Program-made: the position numbers and the translations under genes | Shown: positions 1 to 10,320 of the stretch, one piece after another | Layout of the letters: each line of letters opens with the position of its first letter | Numbering within the stretch: position 1 is the stretch's first letter | The notes under the pieces: model-generated | The model's input: the letters and a program-made list of their open reading frames with translations, nothing else | What the model was told of the DNA's origin: nothing | Databases searched by the model: none | DNA from: Episyrphus balteatus | Taxonomy: Eukaryota; Arthropoda; Insecta; Diptera; Syrphidae | Direction of reading: 5' to 3' | Assembly (NCBI RefSeq): GCF_945859705.1 | Contig: NC_079137.1 | Span: 55,522,552 to 55,586,551, forward strand | Length of the DNA: 64,000 nt

Positions 1-262
1 TATAAAAATAAATCAACTCATCTGGGCGGATATGCCCGCAAGAAAGTATGGAACCTCAGCAAAGTCTACCTGATCCTTTAAAAATAACACCCTATCAGCC
101 ATTTACAGTGGAATCAGTCTCCTTAACATCGCCTATAACATTATTTCTGCCGTATTATATGTACAATCTGATAGGTCGTAGTCCACTACCGACCAAATAT
201 TCACATTAAAAATCGAAATACATTACCTATTCATCGATTTCAAGACCTCTTATGACACCCTA
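1..262 (+). pseudogene. Decayed non-LTR retrotransposon (LINE) reverse transcriptase fragment
   Basis: In the frame of position 110 the sequence reads GISLLNIAYNIISAVLYVQ, then (after an apparent deletion and a stop at 179-181) STTDQIFTLK and HYLFIDFKTSYDTL, ending near 262. These are the conserved fingers and palm blocks of LINE reverse transcriptases: the YRGISLLNIAYKI block, the GRSTTDQIFTLRQ block, and the FIDFKxAYD block carrying the first catalytic aspartate. A less well preserved LPxEWNLSxVYLIL-like block lies at about 50-80 with frame shifts. The YADD box is absent. The fragment sits in the TRPML intron in the same orientation as the gene. From memory this wording is commonest in RTE-like insect LINEs, but the clade is an inference. 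Confidence 0.8.
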
Positions 263-599
263 AGTTAGTTAGTTAAGTATTTTTCTAAAAGCTCGATGTT
301 CAGTCAATTGGTCAATTTTTGAAAAGTATTGTTTTTCAAAGGTGTTGGAATTTTAAACCAACCTTTTTTTCACTCCACTGAGAGTACCCTTTTGGTACTT
401 TTTTTTGGGGTTTGGGAGACTTTTATTCTCGCCGGTGCCCATTGTACTATTAAAATTGTTTATAAGTTTGAAATTCGATTTTAAATAAAAATTTTATATT
501 CCATTATCGTTTTAAATTAAGTTTAGGTTAAGCTTACTCATAAGCGACTAAAACTTCCTACTACTTTCAATTTAATAAAATACTTTTTTTTCATTGCAG
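263..599 (+). other. 3' part of the last TRPML intron, with splice acceptor
   Basis: AT-rich sequence with no gene of its own. It ends in a pyrimidine tract and CAG at 597-599, which fits a spliceosomal acceptor. The following base (600) completes a codon begun in the previous exon, which lies outside the window. An A-rich stretch with TTAAAT-type motifs upstream could hold the branch point, but none stands out. Confidence 0.75.
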
Positions 600-1329
600 G
601 TACATAATGATCATATTCAACGACCTTCTACTCATCATTGGATCAGCTATGAAAGAACAAATCGAACGTAAATTCCTTGTCATCGATGGATGGGATATCT
701 GTTCGGTATTCCTTGGAATTGGAAATCTTCTTGTATGGATTGGAGTACTTCGTTATTTGGGATTTTTTAAAACCTACAATGTTGTCATTCTAACACTCCA
801 AAAAGCCGCACCAAAAATTGCTCGTTTCCTCTTCTGTGCTCTTCTCATCTATGCTGGCTTCACATTCTGCGGTTGGCTAGTATTGGGACCGTATCACTTG
901 AAATTCCGTTCCCTAGCTACAACATCTGAATGTTTATTTGCCCTCATAAATGGCGATGATATGTTTGCCACATTTGCTACACTCTCTAGCAATTCCAGTT
1001 TACTTTGGGTCTTTTGTCAAGTTTATCTTTATTCATTCATTTCTTTGTACATTTATGTTGTATTGTCATTATTTATTGCTGTTATTATGGATGCTTATGA
1101 CACAATCAAACGATATTATGGAGAAGGATTTCCCGTATCGGATTTACGTGAATTTGTTGGAACGAGAACTGAAGAGGATATAACTTCGGGGGTATTTCTA
1201 ACAGATTTTGATGATTTTGGAGATTCGACAATAATGAATGTTTTGAGACGTGCTTTTTGTTGTTTTTCTGAAAATGAAACACCCACAGGACCGACAGGAT
1301 ATACTTCTTTGCATACAGTTAGAAAATAA
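600..1329 (+). CDS. Trpml: Mucolipin (TRPML) endolysosomal cation channel, C-terminal exon (partial)
   Basis: This is the last coding exon of a TRPML channel, a non-selective Ca/Fe/Zn-permeable channel of late endosomes and lysosomes gated by PI(3,5)P2 in the characterised family members. Counting from the Met at 607, residues 1-16 end S3, about 27-52 cover S4 (DGWDICSVFLGIGNLLVWIG), about 56-92 the S4-S5 linker and S5, and 107-126 the pore loop with the diagnostic filter N115-G116-D117-D118 (genome 949-960). S6 follows at about 138-162 (SFISLYIYVVLSLFIAVIM), then a cytosolic tail of about 78 residues with an acidic stretch and a CCF motif that could be lipidated. The exon is open from the acceptor at 599 to TAA at 1327-1329. 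The Met at 607 is internal, not a start. The N-terminal half, including the luminal domain, must lie upstream of the window. Fly genomes usually have a single Trpml gene, so the symbol is used by homology. Confidence 0.95.
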
Positions 1330-2530
1330 TGTTGCACAATAATTTAATTTATTTGAAATCCTGTCAGCTTAATCCAAATATTTATTGTTTATTTTTATTT
1401 TTAGTGTGTAAATAGTGGAAAACAAAAAAAAAGAGTTTGATGAAAGAAATGTATTTTTTTCTTGTAAGAGTAGAATATAAATTATGGATGTATTTGGTTA
1501 GAAGAAAAAAAGAAGACAATATTGAATAAAAGTCAACATAAAGTGCCACGAGTAGTACACAAAAAAAATAAAAATTTGTAAATTTAATTGTATTTTTAAC
1601 TTAATCACAAAAAAAAACAAAAACAAAAAGAAAAAAGTTAATAGTTATGTAGTTTTTTTTGGTGCTTTAAGCTATGGTTATAGTTAGGATAGTTAATAAC
1701 ACCCTTAACGTGACCATTTTTTTTTAAGACACACATTTTGCCGTCTTAAGCTGCCTTCGAATTCAAATTTAACTTTTGTTTCCTTCATTAAAAAAAAAGG
1801 AATTTTCAAATGTAATCATCATCATTCAAACTTTGTTAATCCTTGTTTAATAATTCATGTATAATTTTGAATCATCAGATAAAATTATAGAAAAATTATT
1901 AAATTGTTACAAAAATCATTCCATCCAACATTCTCACACAGCCATCAAATAAAGCTTTTTCTTATAAATAAAAATTAAAAAAATATTTGAAAAAAATGTT
2001 AACAAAATAACAAACAAAAATAAATTTAAATATAAATTATTCATAATTTTTATCTTATTCGCCTTAAGCATTGCCACAAGCCACAATCAATCCATATAAG
2101 CTGGTTTATTAAAAAGGCTTTCAGCTTTATTCGTTTGTAATTGTTAAAAAAAAAAAAAACAAATCAAACCAAAATGTTTTTCAAAAATTCAATGCAAAAA
2201 AAAACGTCCAACTGCTTTTAAATAAAAAAAAAAATTGAATTGAAATCAGCTAAAAATGTGTTCAATATTGCATACATATATTTTTTTTCAGAATTAATAA
2301 ATACATTGGAATATTGAAATACACTTAATTCGATAAATGTACATCAATTTTTTAAGTACAAATTCAGTTCGTTGGTACTTGTGCAGAATAAAGCGAAGAA
2401 CCAGTAAATGACCAGTAACTACGATTTGTTAGTACTAAAATAATCAGTACCCCATGTAAAGTATTTTACCCGAGCGTCAAAGAACTGTATTTGCACCGGA
2501 AACAATTAATAAAGCACTTAAAGTTGTATA
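1330..2530 (+). other. Probable TRPML 3' UTR
   Basis: Very AT-rich noncoding sequence follows the TRPML stop. A Pumilio-type element TGTAAATA lies at 1407-1414. Several AATAAA hexamers occur (about 1525, 1567, 1948, 2508). The last (2508-2513) is followed within 20-50 bases by a GT/T-rich stretch (TTGTTCTTCTTCATGTTG and a T run), the usual layout of a cleavage site, so I place the distal end near 2530. Use of the earlier signals would give shorter UTRs. The extent is inferred from signals only. Confidence 0.5.
2508..2513 (+). promoter_or_regulatory. Candidate distal polyadenylation signal AATAAA
   Basis: A canonical hexamer followed by a GT/T-rich downstream element at about 2535-2570. Of the AATAAA copies after the TRPML stop it has the best downstream context. 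Alternative signals at about 1525 and 1948 may also be used. Confidence 0.4.
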
Positions 2531-3268
2531 ATGTACTTGTTCTTCTTCATGTTGTTTTTTTTTTTTTTTTAATTTCAAAACTTAAAAGTACCTTTTTCAA
2601 AAATATTAATTCTCATTTAAATTACCTCTATTAAACATGTCGTTTGTACTAAATCGACTTAGTAGGAGGTATTCTTGTTGTGGTCTTTATTATTATTATA
2701 AGTTAACATTTCCAAATATAATAATTTATGATTATAGTTTAGATTTTAGTTTTTTTTTGCTTTTTGTTGTTAAATAAATATAAATATATTATTTTCTTTG
2801 TTGTTATTAATTATTCATATATTTTGTGATTATTTCTTTTAGTATTATATTATTAAAAAACAAAAATATTCTTATGTTTCAAAACAAAAAATAAACTTGA
2901 CTGTTAAAATCAAATATGTATTTGATTTTTAACATTACCAAATTGTTTTTATTCATTAATTAATAAAAATTGTATGAACATTTAATTGATATTATAATAA
3001 CTAAAAAAAATTAAAAAATTTTATTTTAACACACACAATGTATGAACAAATAAAAAAGTGTAAATAAAATGTGTAAGAACCGAAAATATATATGTATTTT
3101 TTAATTCTGATAAGACGTATATGTACAATAGATGGGAAATTTGATCGGTTTTGTCGCTAAAGATTTACAAGGAACTTTATTAAACAAACCACATTGGAAA
3201 AAAATTTTAGTCAACGGTCGGGTTACTTCATACATACATAAGTGGTATAATGGATCTTTTTATATACC
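2531..3268. other. Intergenic AT-rich DNA
   Basis: No coding signal, RNA gene or bounded repeat could be recognised. The sequence is dominated by A and T runs and simple TA-rich stretches. Confidence 0.5.
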
Positions 3269-3472
3269 AGGGGCCTAATTATGTAATTCGATTCTACAAA
3301 AATGTGTTCTAATTCGCAAAAAATTGGATCTCTGTAATTCTGTAAAAAATGAAAATTATGCAGCTCCAGTCATGTCAAATTTTTCGTTGGGTTATATTTG
3401 GAAGTACTAGGAAGTACAATTGAAATTAACTTTCGAATAGAGAGTAGTAAAAAGTTACATAGTAGGAGCCCA
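3269..3472. mobile_element. Short MITE-like inverted-repeat element with GGGGCC/GGGCTC ends
   Basis: The left end reads AGGGGCCTAATTATGTAA. The reverse complement of the right end reads TGGGCTCCTACTATGTAA, so the ends are imperfect inverted repeats about 200 bases apart. No coding capacity and no clear target-site duplication. The ends resemble those of the small nested element at 45656-45878. Confidence 0.45.
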
Positions 3473-4145
3473 GGAAATCATTCAAAAATGCATGCGGAAG
3501 AGAAAACCTCAAGTCCATAAAAGTAAATTTACAGCAATACGGCAAAATATAACTGATAATAATAGCTCAATTAAAAAAGAGTAAATTGTGGTTACTTAAA
3601 TACCCTTTTTTGGAAATATCGTTCGTCTTCCGTTTTAAATTGATTCCCTTTTCGGTTATAATGGTGAAAAGCCGAAAAATATGCAAAATTTCATTAAACT
3701 TATTAAATGTATGCGGTATGCCCTTCTCCCGAACACATTTCCCATTAAGTTTTCATTCAGAATGGGGCTGCAAATTACGGTTGTATTCTCCCCTGAGAAT
3801 ATTGAATAAAGAATTGATGCAGAATGAAATTATTCAGACTCATTACACTACTACAACTTGTAGGTACAAACTGCCTTTGTTTGTAGGGGATAGGGATGTT
3901 TTCCCTATGAAAAAAATTGACAATCTCATATCAAAATATCACATTTTCTGTGCATAGTACGGCAGCCCTGTGGCTGTCTGGGCTTTTTGATGTGATAGAA
4001 ATATAATATGGAGGTAAACTCAAAATGTAAGTAGGTACTCGACAGATACATATAAACTTTTTTAAGAAACCATACATATCGACTCCGTAGTGGAAACATT
4101 ACCTAAAATATCGAGCCTGACAATATCTCACTTAAATATTAAAAG
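3473..4145. other. Intergenic sequence with no supported gene
   Basis: An open frame of 123 codons crosses 3586-3957, but it begins at TTG, has no domain or codon signal and no homologous neighbour, so I do not call a gene. The stretch at about 3700-3800 is less AT-rich than its surroundings and may be an old repeat of unknown type. Confidence 0.4.
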
Positions 4146-4210
4146 AATAGAACCATTGAATAATTATATAAAGAAGTGACACCGATAGTTTCTAGCGCCA
4201 CAGAATTTTA
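4146..4210 (+). repeat. Copy 1 of a dispersed repeat containing AGCGCCAC
   Basis: The sequence around GAATAATTATATAAAGAAGT and GACACCG recurs, as the reverse complement and with few mismatches, at about 7290-7345. Both copies then run into GCGCCAC motifs. The pair lies about 3.1 kb apart in opposite orientation. They could be two insertions or the ends of one larger decayed element. Confidence 0.5.
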
Positions 4211-4296
4211 TTTTTTTCGGCAATCAGATGTACTAAAAAATGTCCAGAGAGAATGGGGCTTGTCCTAGAAAATTATATTCCCAAAAATTTGTTTTT

Positions 4297-4540
4297 AAAA
4301 AAGGAAATTTCACTAATACAAACATTAGAAAACAAATATTAAATAAAAATAAAACGTATCGACATGTCGACATCCTAAATTAGAAAAAAAAAAAGGAAAT
4401 TTTACTCACACATAAAACATAAAACAAATATCAAACAAAAATAAATCTTATCGACACATCGACATCCTATAAATGAAAAAAGAAAATATGGAAATTTTAC
4501 TCATACATACAAAATTACACAAATATCAAACAAAAATATT
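4297..4540 (+). repeat. Three tandem units of about 80-90 bp
   Basis: Three imperfect units each contain GGAAATTT(T/C)ACT, then ACAAATATCAAACAAAAAT. The first two also carry ATCGACAyrTCGACATCCTA. The third is shorter. Noncoding and of unknown origin. Confidence 0.6.
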
Positions 4541-4700
4541 GAAAAGTTATTTGACATTATAAATGTATCCATAGTAACTCGAAACTAAAAACAAAACATT
4601 TTTATTAACGACGAGAATTTGAACAAAATTAAATAATTATTGTTGTATATCCTAGGCACGTTATAGCTTATAGGGCATGAAAGTTACACTTATTTCAATA

Positions 4701-4775
4701 GTCCTATTAGCGTAGGTGACAAGGTGATTGCTCTTTACTTTTGCTCTTTGAGTTCGTATCCCCACAGAGATTGCT
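4701..4775 (+). other. tRNA-like sequence (SINE-type RNA polymerase III promoter remnant)
   Basis: A box A-like TAGCGTAGGTGACAAGG at 4708-4724 is followed about 26 bases later by a box B-like AGTTCGTATCC at 4751-4761, the spacing seen in tRNA genes. Full acceptor and anticodon stems are not evident, so this is probably a tRNA-derived repeat rather than a working tRNA gene. Confidence 0.45.
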
Positions 4776-5209
4776 ATTTTTTTATATTATATTTTTTTTT
4801 GGCAATATTATAAAATGCGTAACAACTAGCGCCTTTTTTTGCTGAATCGAAACTCCACCTGATAACTTTACTTCATGACAAATAAATTTGTGCCAAAGAA
4901 ATCTGAATAAGAAGTTTTATTCACCAAAACTTATAATTAGTAAATTTTATTTTCTACGGGCCTTACCAATAATCAAATTTAAGGCTGACTTAAATATTTA
5001 ACTGAATTATATATATTTCACCCTACCAATAAACAATTTAATACTCAGGTACAAGGCTAACGCTCGGCTAAATTTAATAGTTGAGTTTCATAACGAGTGC
5101 AGCTTTTAACCTGAGTTGTTTTTATACACTAGTCCAAAAAGTTAAAGGAACAAAGCAGAATTCGTGATACCTCCAACAAGTACCTATTCAATTTGATTTC
5201 TTCTACTAA

Positions 5210-5627
5210 GGGCCAATTTTTCAACAGTCAGTTAAACAGTCAGTTAGTACTTATTCTCCTGATAGAGAAAAAATCATTTTTTCAACAGGCAGATATAGCT
5301 TATTCCTATGAATAAAACTATCTGCTTCTTTCAGAGACGAATAAAAATTATTCTAAGGAATAATATCAATAAAAATACTGTGTCAATTGTCAAAGCTGCT
5401 TTGAAATAATTTTGACAAAGAATACAGAGGAACACAAGAAAACAAAAACAATTATAAATAAAAAAGACGTTTAGTTTATTGAATTTGACAATTTTTTTTG
5501 TTATTCTGTATAATAAATTATTTTTAATTGAAAAATTCAATGTTGTTATCCGATTGTTTATGAGCCTAATAAATTTATTCGTCGAACAGTTAACTGACTG
5601 TTTATTAGAAGATGGAAAAATCGGCTC
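5210..5627. mobile_element. PIF/Harbinger-like MITE with TAA target duplication
   Basis: The ends are imperfect inverted repeats beginning GGGCCAATTTTTCAACAGTC on the left. The right end is the reverse complement of GAGCCGATTTTTCC plus the same AGTCAGTT motif. TAA flanks both sides (5207-5209 and 5628-5630). A 3-bp TWA duplication plus GGG-rich ends is typical of PIF/Harbinger MITEs. The internal open frame on the minus strand is a by-product. No transposase is encoded. Confidence 0.7.
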
Positions 5628-5699
5628 TAAGAAAGATTTGTAGAAAAAAAATTTCAAAATCGTTGGAACCTTATAAATAAATTAAAACAAAAAAAAAAA

Positions 5700-6235
5700 T
5701 CAAAAATAAAATTGGTATGCAATTTCGTAGAAATCACTATTCAACATTCAAAACTAAAATGTCAAAAAAAATTAATTTCCGGTTTTCGAAAATTTGATTT
5801 TTCAAAAAAAAGTGTTCAATTTTTTTTATCCAAAAACTATTATTTTTCCAAATTGTCTTACTGTTTTATATTTAAACTATATAAATATTTAAACTATATA
5901 AAAATTCTTTAAAATTGAATTGGCAGTTTGGCAGAAAATCAGATTTGAAAAAAAAAACGGTTCTACGGTAGGTTAATAATAATTTTAAAACATTTCCATG
6001 ATTGCCCAAAAACTATTTTATAATTTTTTTAAACAAAATTACTGGTACCGTTTTCGAGAAAATAAAACATTTCCGAAATTGGTATATGGCAGGTATCGTT
6101 ATTTCTGGTAAAAAAAAATTAGTTCTAAAAACCCCTCTGGAGAGTCTCCAAAAAATACTTCATACCAAGTTTGATGTTAATCGGTAGATCCGTTTAGCTA
6201 TAGACAGACAGACTGACAGATGAACAAAAAAATCT
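5700..6235 (+). repeat. Dispersed repeat family copy A ('CATACCAAGTTT ... GACAGACAGACTGACAG')
   Basis: Shares an ordered set of motifs with 24500-25075 and, inverted, with 27985-28330: GTTTTCGAAAATTTGAT, ACGGTTCTA, AAAAACCCCTCTG, CATACCAAGTTT, then TCCGTTTAGC and a GACAGACAGAC tail. The family is an interspersed repeat of unknown class with no protein coding. The two ORFs of about 60 codons in it are chance frames. Confidence 0.6.
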
Positions 6236-7230
6236 ACTATTAGTATTCTCCAATGGAACAGGGCTATAGTAATGCAATGTCTGATTGTTATCTCAACTTT
6301 TTTTTTGTGAGAATGCATAGCTGGACTATATAGTATCATGACAAAATAAAGAGCATGTAAAAGCTACATTCTTCTAGTTTTAGGATATTAGAACCAAATA
6401 TTTTATTTCAAATGGTGAAATAGGAAAATCATTCTAACTATCCAAAACCACATTTTCATACATTTGCGATCAAAATAGACCTTTTTACAGTTTTTTTTTT
6501 TTCAAATAAACTCAAATTCTTGTGAGTTTATTTCAACATTTTATTAATTATTATCGTTTAAATTTTAGATTAAAAAAAAATTAAAAACAGAGAAAAGTAT
6601 CCAAAAATGGTACGAAAAGATTTTTTTTCCAAAATTTAACATTTTGTAAAAACTGCAAATTTGAACAAAGCCGTAAATCCAAAGTTCTTGTTCGCATACA
6701 TAAATCATTTTAAGCAAATAATCGAGATAGTTTCGTATTGTATTAAAATATTTGAAATATGCATTAAAATACTTTAAAATAATGTATAATATGGCCATAT
6801 TGTATGAACTTGATCCTTACCTACTCTTGCATATGGGGTTTAAGAAAGTAGTAATTATATGCTACAGTGCATGCAGACAACATTTAAATAATGTAAACTA
6901 CACCTAGATATTATTACAAAAAGCACCCTAGTCAAAATTAAATAAACTCTCTATAGTTGAAGAAAAATCTTCTTGTCGTTAATAAAAACAGAAAAACAAA
7001 ATCCTTTCAAATATACATAAGAATCAAACATTCAAAAATAAATGTTCAATTCAAAATATTACAAAAATTAAAAATAAATTCAATTTGAATATTACAGAAA
7101 CAAAAATAAACAAACACACTTCTAACACAAAACAAAACTAATACAAATACACCAAATATAAATAATATAGTAGTTGTGGTTACTTAGTAACCAAAAGTCC
7201 TTTTAAGGAATTTTTTGGCCATCGAATACA
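6236..7230. other. AT-rich DNA without recognisable features
   Basis: No gene or bounded element. The stretch at about 7010-7170 is rich in AAATA(C/T)AAAC motifs reminiscent of the tandem units at 4.3-4.5 kb. Confidence 0.4.
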
Positions 7231-7234
7231 CAAT

Positions 7235-7345
7235 CCTAAAACGATTGTGGCGCCACTCTTGTAACGATTGTAGCGCCACCCCTCAAACAAAGCGGATGTT
7301 TTTTCCGGTGTCACTTCTATATATAATTATTCAATGATAGAACGA
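7235..7345 (-). repeat. Copy 2 (inverted) of the GCGCCAC repeat
   Basis: Its reverse complement contains ATTGAATAATTATATATAGA and AGTGACACCGG, matching 4146-4190. It also carries a short tandem of ACGATTGTRGCGCCAC (two units at about 7230-7282). Confidence 0.5.
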
Positions 7346-7572
7346 ATCGTTTAGTAAGTAAGTGAGTAAGTCAAAGAAACGTGGTGGTCAATAAATTGAT
7401 AGTTGATAAATATTAGTATTTTAAAACCTAACTTGTTTCTAAAGCAGTCAACTTTTTAATATTTTTTTTTTTCAATTTTGTTTCAATTCTAGATGGTTAT
7501 AGCATTAATAGGAATGGTGAAAACTTTAAATAATTGAGTAATAAGACATCGAATTTCAGTATTTATCAATAA

Positions 7573-8177
7573 CACTGGTTAACAAAATTAAACTTTTTTT
7601 TGTTGCCGAAACAAAAATATACTTTTCTGAGAGTTTTCGGTGTGCTGAATCCGAAGTCAAAAAAAATTAATCAGCTCCCGTTTTTGCAACACTTCGGATC
7701 TTATTCTTTTATATATGGAAAATTGTTTGAGCATATTTAGTAACGGTAAGAACTATTTACCACCTTTTTAAATCTGTTTAAATCTTTCCGATATCTCTTT
7801 TACTGCCCGAGATATCCTCAGTTGTTTGGAATTTTTATAAATTTTTTAACGTCATTATCTTCTTTATGATATATGAAGCCAAACTAACTGACTTCAGTTT
7901 AAGATATCTCGGGCAATACAAAAGATATTGAAAAGATTTCGAAAGATGGAAAACAGTTCTTATAGAAATCGTTACTATATATGCTCAAACAATTTTCCTT
8001 GTACAAAAGAATAATATCCGAAGAACTCAAAAAAACGTTTTTTTGCATTTTCTAACGGTAATATCTCAAAAACGGGAGCTGATTAGTTGTTTTTGACTTC
8101 GGATTCGAGTTCAGCACACCGAAAACCTTCAGAAAAATATATTTTTGTTTCGGCAACAAAACCCTTATTAACCAGTG
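7573..8177. mobile_element. CACTG-ended fold-back element, copy 1
   Basis: The ends are CACTGGTTAACAAAATTAAA on the left and the reverse complement of CACTGGTTAATAAGGGTTTT on the right, flanked by TAA on both sides (7570-7572, 8178-8180). The arms pair over most of the 605-bp length, including AGATATCTCGGGCA-type segments, leaving a short loop near 7850. CACTG termini with a 3-bp duplication suggest the CACTA/Chapaev (CMC) group. A TWA target also allows PIF/Harbinger. Related copies lie at 28933-29887 and 41622-42235. Confidence 0.75.
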
Positions 8178-8194
8178 TAATCAATTGATAGTTG

Positions 8195-8335
8195 AGAATC
8201 GCCATAAGGGTAATATACCTATTGTAGGTACCGTTATTTTTTGTCCTAGTAAATGAATTCCCTCTGACGAAAACCAAAAGCAATGAATACCAATTTTGAG
8301 GTAAATATAGACAGACTGACAGAATTGCTGGTTGC
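8195..8335 (+). repeat. Partial copy of the 'GACAGACTGACAG' dispersed repeat
   Basis: Contains ACCGTTATTTTTTGTCCTAG, AATACCAATTTTGAGGTAAA and TAGACAGACTGACAG, in the same order as the 3' half of the repeat at 5700-6235 but shorter and more diverged. It starts just outside the right end of the fold-back element. Confidence 0.4.
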
Positions 8336-8472
8336 AATTTTTCGCATTCTCTTGTTCTTAATGAATTTTTATGATCTTTAAAACAGATTCAAAGTCTCCC
8401 AAAAATAAGTTAAAAGTAAGAGAAGTAGATGAAAAATGTATGGTGATGCAATATAAATAAATGGCAGTTTGT

Positions 8473-8752
8473 CCCTGGATGGTTATGCATATTTAACTCA
8501 CACTAAAGTTATCCTTCGTTGAATCGACGAAGCCCATCTTAACACCTACGCTCTTCCCAAACTATAGTGAATTTGATTCTGAAATTTCGCATTAAAACCT
8601 TTCAACATATTTTCTAATCAAAAAATTAGATTTTGTGCAGATATCATAATGTTTTATTCACTAAAAGTAAGAATTATTTTGGGATGTTTTTAGGGAAATT
8701 TCAAAATTTGAAAAATGTGTTCGTCGATTCGACGAAGCATAACCATCTAGGG
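8473..8752. mobile_element. Small MITE with CCCTRGATGGTTATGC ends
   Basis: The left end CCCTGGATGGTTATGC matches the reverse complement of the right end (CCCTAGATGGTTATGC) at 15 of 16 positions. Subterminal GTCGAATC/CGACGAAG motifs occur in inverted orientation inside both ends. No clear target-site duplication was found, so the superfamily is open. Confidence 0.6.
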
Positions 8753-9353
8753 TTGGATATTTTTAATTCAGGATCGAACAAAAGTTATAGTCCTTTTAAT
8801 GGAATTCTAAATGTTTTTTTAGTGGGTGCAATAAATAAAATTTAGGGAAAAAACTGAACTGCTTAAAATAATTAATTATTATTGTAGATACATTAACAAA
8901 ACTTTTTGAGGACAACAGGAACAGGAAGATTTGGAATTGGTAAAAAAGATGTTAAAGTAGGTAGGAACCTCTATTTTATTCGGCATGACAACAAAGGACC
9001 AAAAAAGGTTGATTCAAATGGTGAAGTGACATTTCGAAAAAAAAATTAAAAATGTATTGAAAACGTACATGATCTAGGTCTAGGAGTACAAAATCTTTAA
9101 ATAATTTCTGTGCTTGTGCTCTTCAAATCTTTTATATGAGAAAAAATCGTGAGAATAAATAATGTACTTTCAATCGATTTCTTCGAATAAAAATATTTTT
9201 TTGGAATACGAATTCAGTTTTAAGTGAATTTGGCAAATAAGTTCGCCAAACACCTGAACTCCATCACAGAATTTACTTCAATTTTCATTGCCAGTTCTAA
9301 TTATTGCTTTATTTTTAATTTTAAATGGCGCCCAACATTTGGATATCATATAC
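8753..9353. other. AT-rich DNA, one LTR-type primer-binding-site look-alike
   Basis: No gene. TGGCGCCCAAC at 9327-9337 equals the start of a tRNA-Lys primer binding site of some insect LTR retrotransposons, but no LTR or gag-pol remnant is visible beside it. Confidence 0.4.
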
Positions 9354-9764
9354 CCCGTTTGTATGGCGATTTGAATCCGAATTGAATCAGGATTTAGGTC
9401 TATATATACCTGAATCGAATTGAATCCGGATTTGTCGATCCGATCCGACTCGGAGAGCTGAATCGAATCGAAAATATGCATATATACCTAACGAATTGAA
9501 TACTCGAGATATAATTTATGGTGGAAATTGTGTGTGATTGTCTTCTTATTTGCAAATTCACTGTATGTATGTATTATGATATCTAGTTTTACTTGCACGT
9601 TGTTTTTGGTTAGATTTTTCTATTTTACTGTAAATATATTTAAAAGAAAAATTGTGTTTTCGATTCTATTTCAATTCGATTCCTCGATCTGGTACTTCCA
9701 TATACCTGGATCGAAATTTCGATTCAGTTTCAATTCGATCTTTAAATCGGTTATACAAACGGGG
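9354..9764. mobile_element. TA-flanked MITE with CCCCGTTTGTAT ends and repetitive arms
   Basis: The left end CCCCGTTTGTATGGCGATTT and the reverse complement of the right end (CCCCGTTTGTATAACCGATT) match at the first 12 bases. TA flanks both sides (9352-9353, 9765-9766), consistent with Tc1/mariner-type insertion. Both arms are made of degenerate repeats of TTGAATCGAATT / CGATTCAATTCG. The 79- and 67-codon frames across it are by-products. Confidence 0.7.
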
Positions 9765-10320
9765 TAATAGAAAAAAAAATCTCAATGAGGTTCGATTTGT
9801 AACTCATACTGTATAGCCATATGTAAGATAAGGTTTGAAGTTCTCTTCACAACATTTAAGAGTAACAAAACATGTTGTATTCATTAAGAGAAATAAACCT
9901 CAACATGTTCGAATTACAATCCAACTCGCATCAACAACAAAACCTATACGAACCAACAAAAAATCCACTTGTTGGTATTTGAACTCACAAAAATTTATCA
10001 ACCCCGGTAAAGTAAAATCCTGTTGGGGGAGGTGCGACATATAAAGGAATTCCTTCAATTCAACTTCAAACTTTAACAAACTATACTCTTTATCCGGTAA
10101 ATAAACCAACTTAAAAATCTCAAATTCAATGCGATTTTTTGTATTGAGAGATACGAGATACGAACGACTACGACACCAACTAAACGTAGACAGCTCACAC
10201 TTCAAAGAAGAGTAGAACGACAACGAACGGCCGACAGTGGTGGCGGGGAGGGGACAAAACGAACTTCATCGTTTGTCGTCTACAATAATCTACGAATCTA
10301 CATGTGAAAACATTTTTCCG
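9765..10320. other. Upstream region of the candidate leader exon
   Basis: No coding sequence. GC content rises from about 10140, and ACGA/CGAC motifs become frequent, unlike the flanking DNA. This fits promoter-proximal sequence of the exon that follows. Confidence 0.35.

Noticed and set aside
1116..1337. Minus-strand frame opposite TRPML, and a plus frame at 950-1183
   Set aside because: Shadows of the TRPML exon in other frames.
3586..3957. 123-codon frame
   Set aside because: Starts at TTG, has no recognisable domain, and lies between repeats. It may reflect a less AT-rich old repeat.
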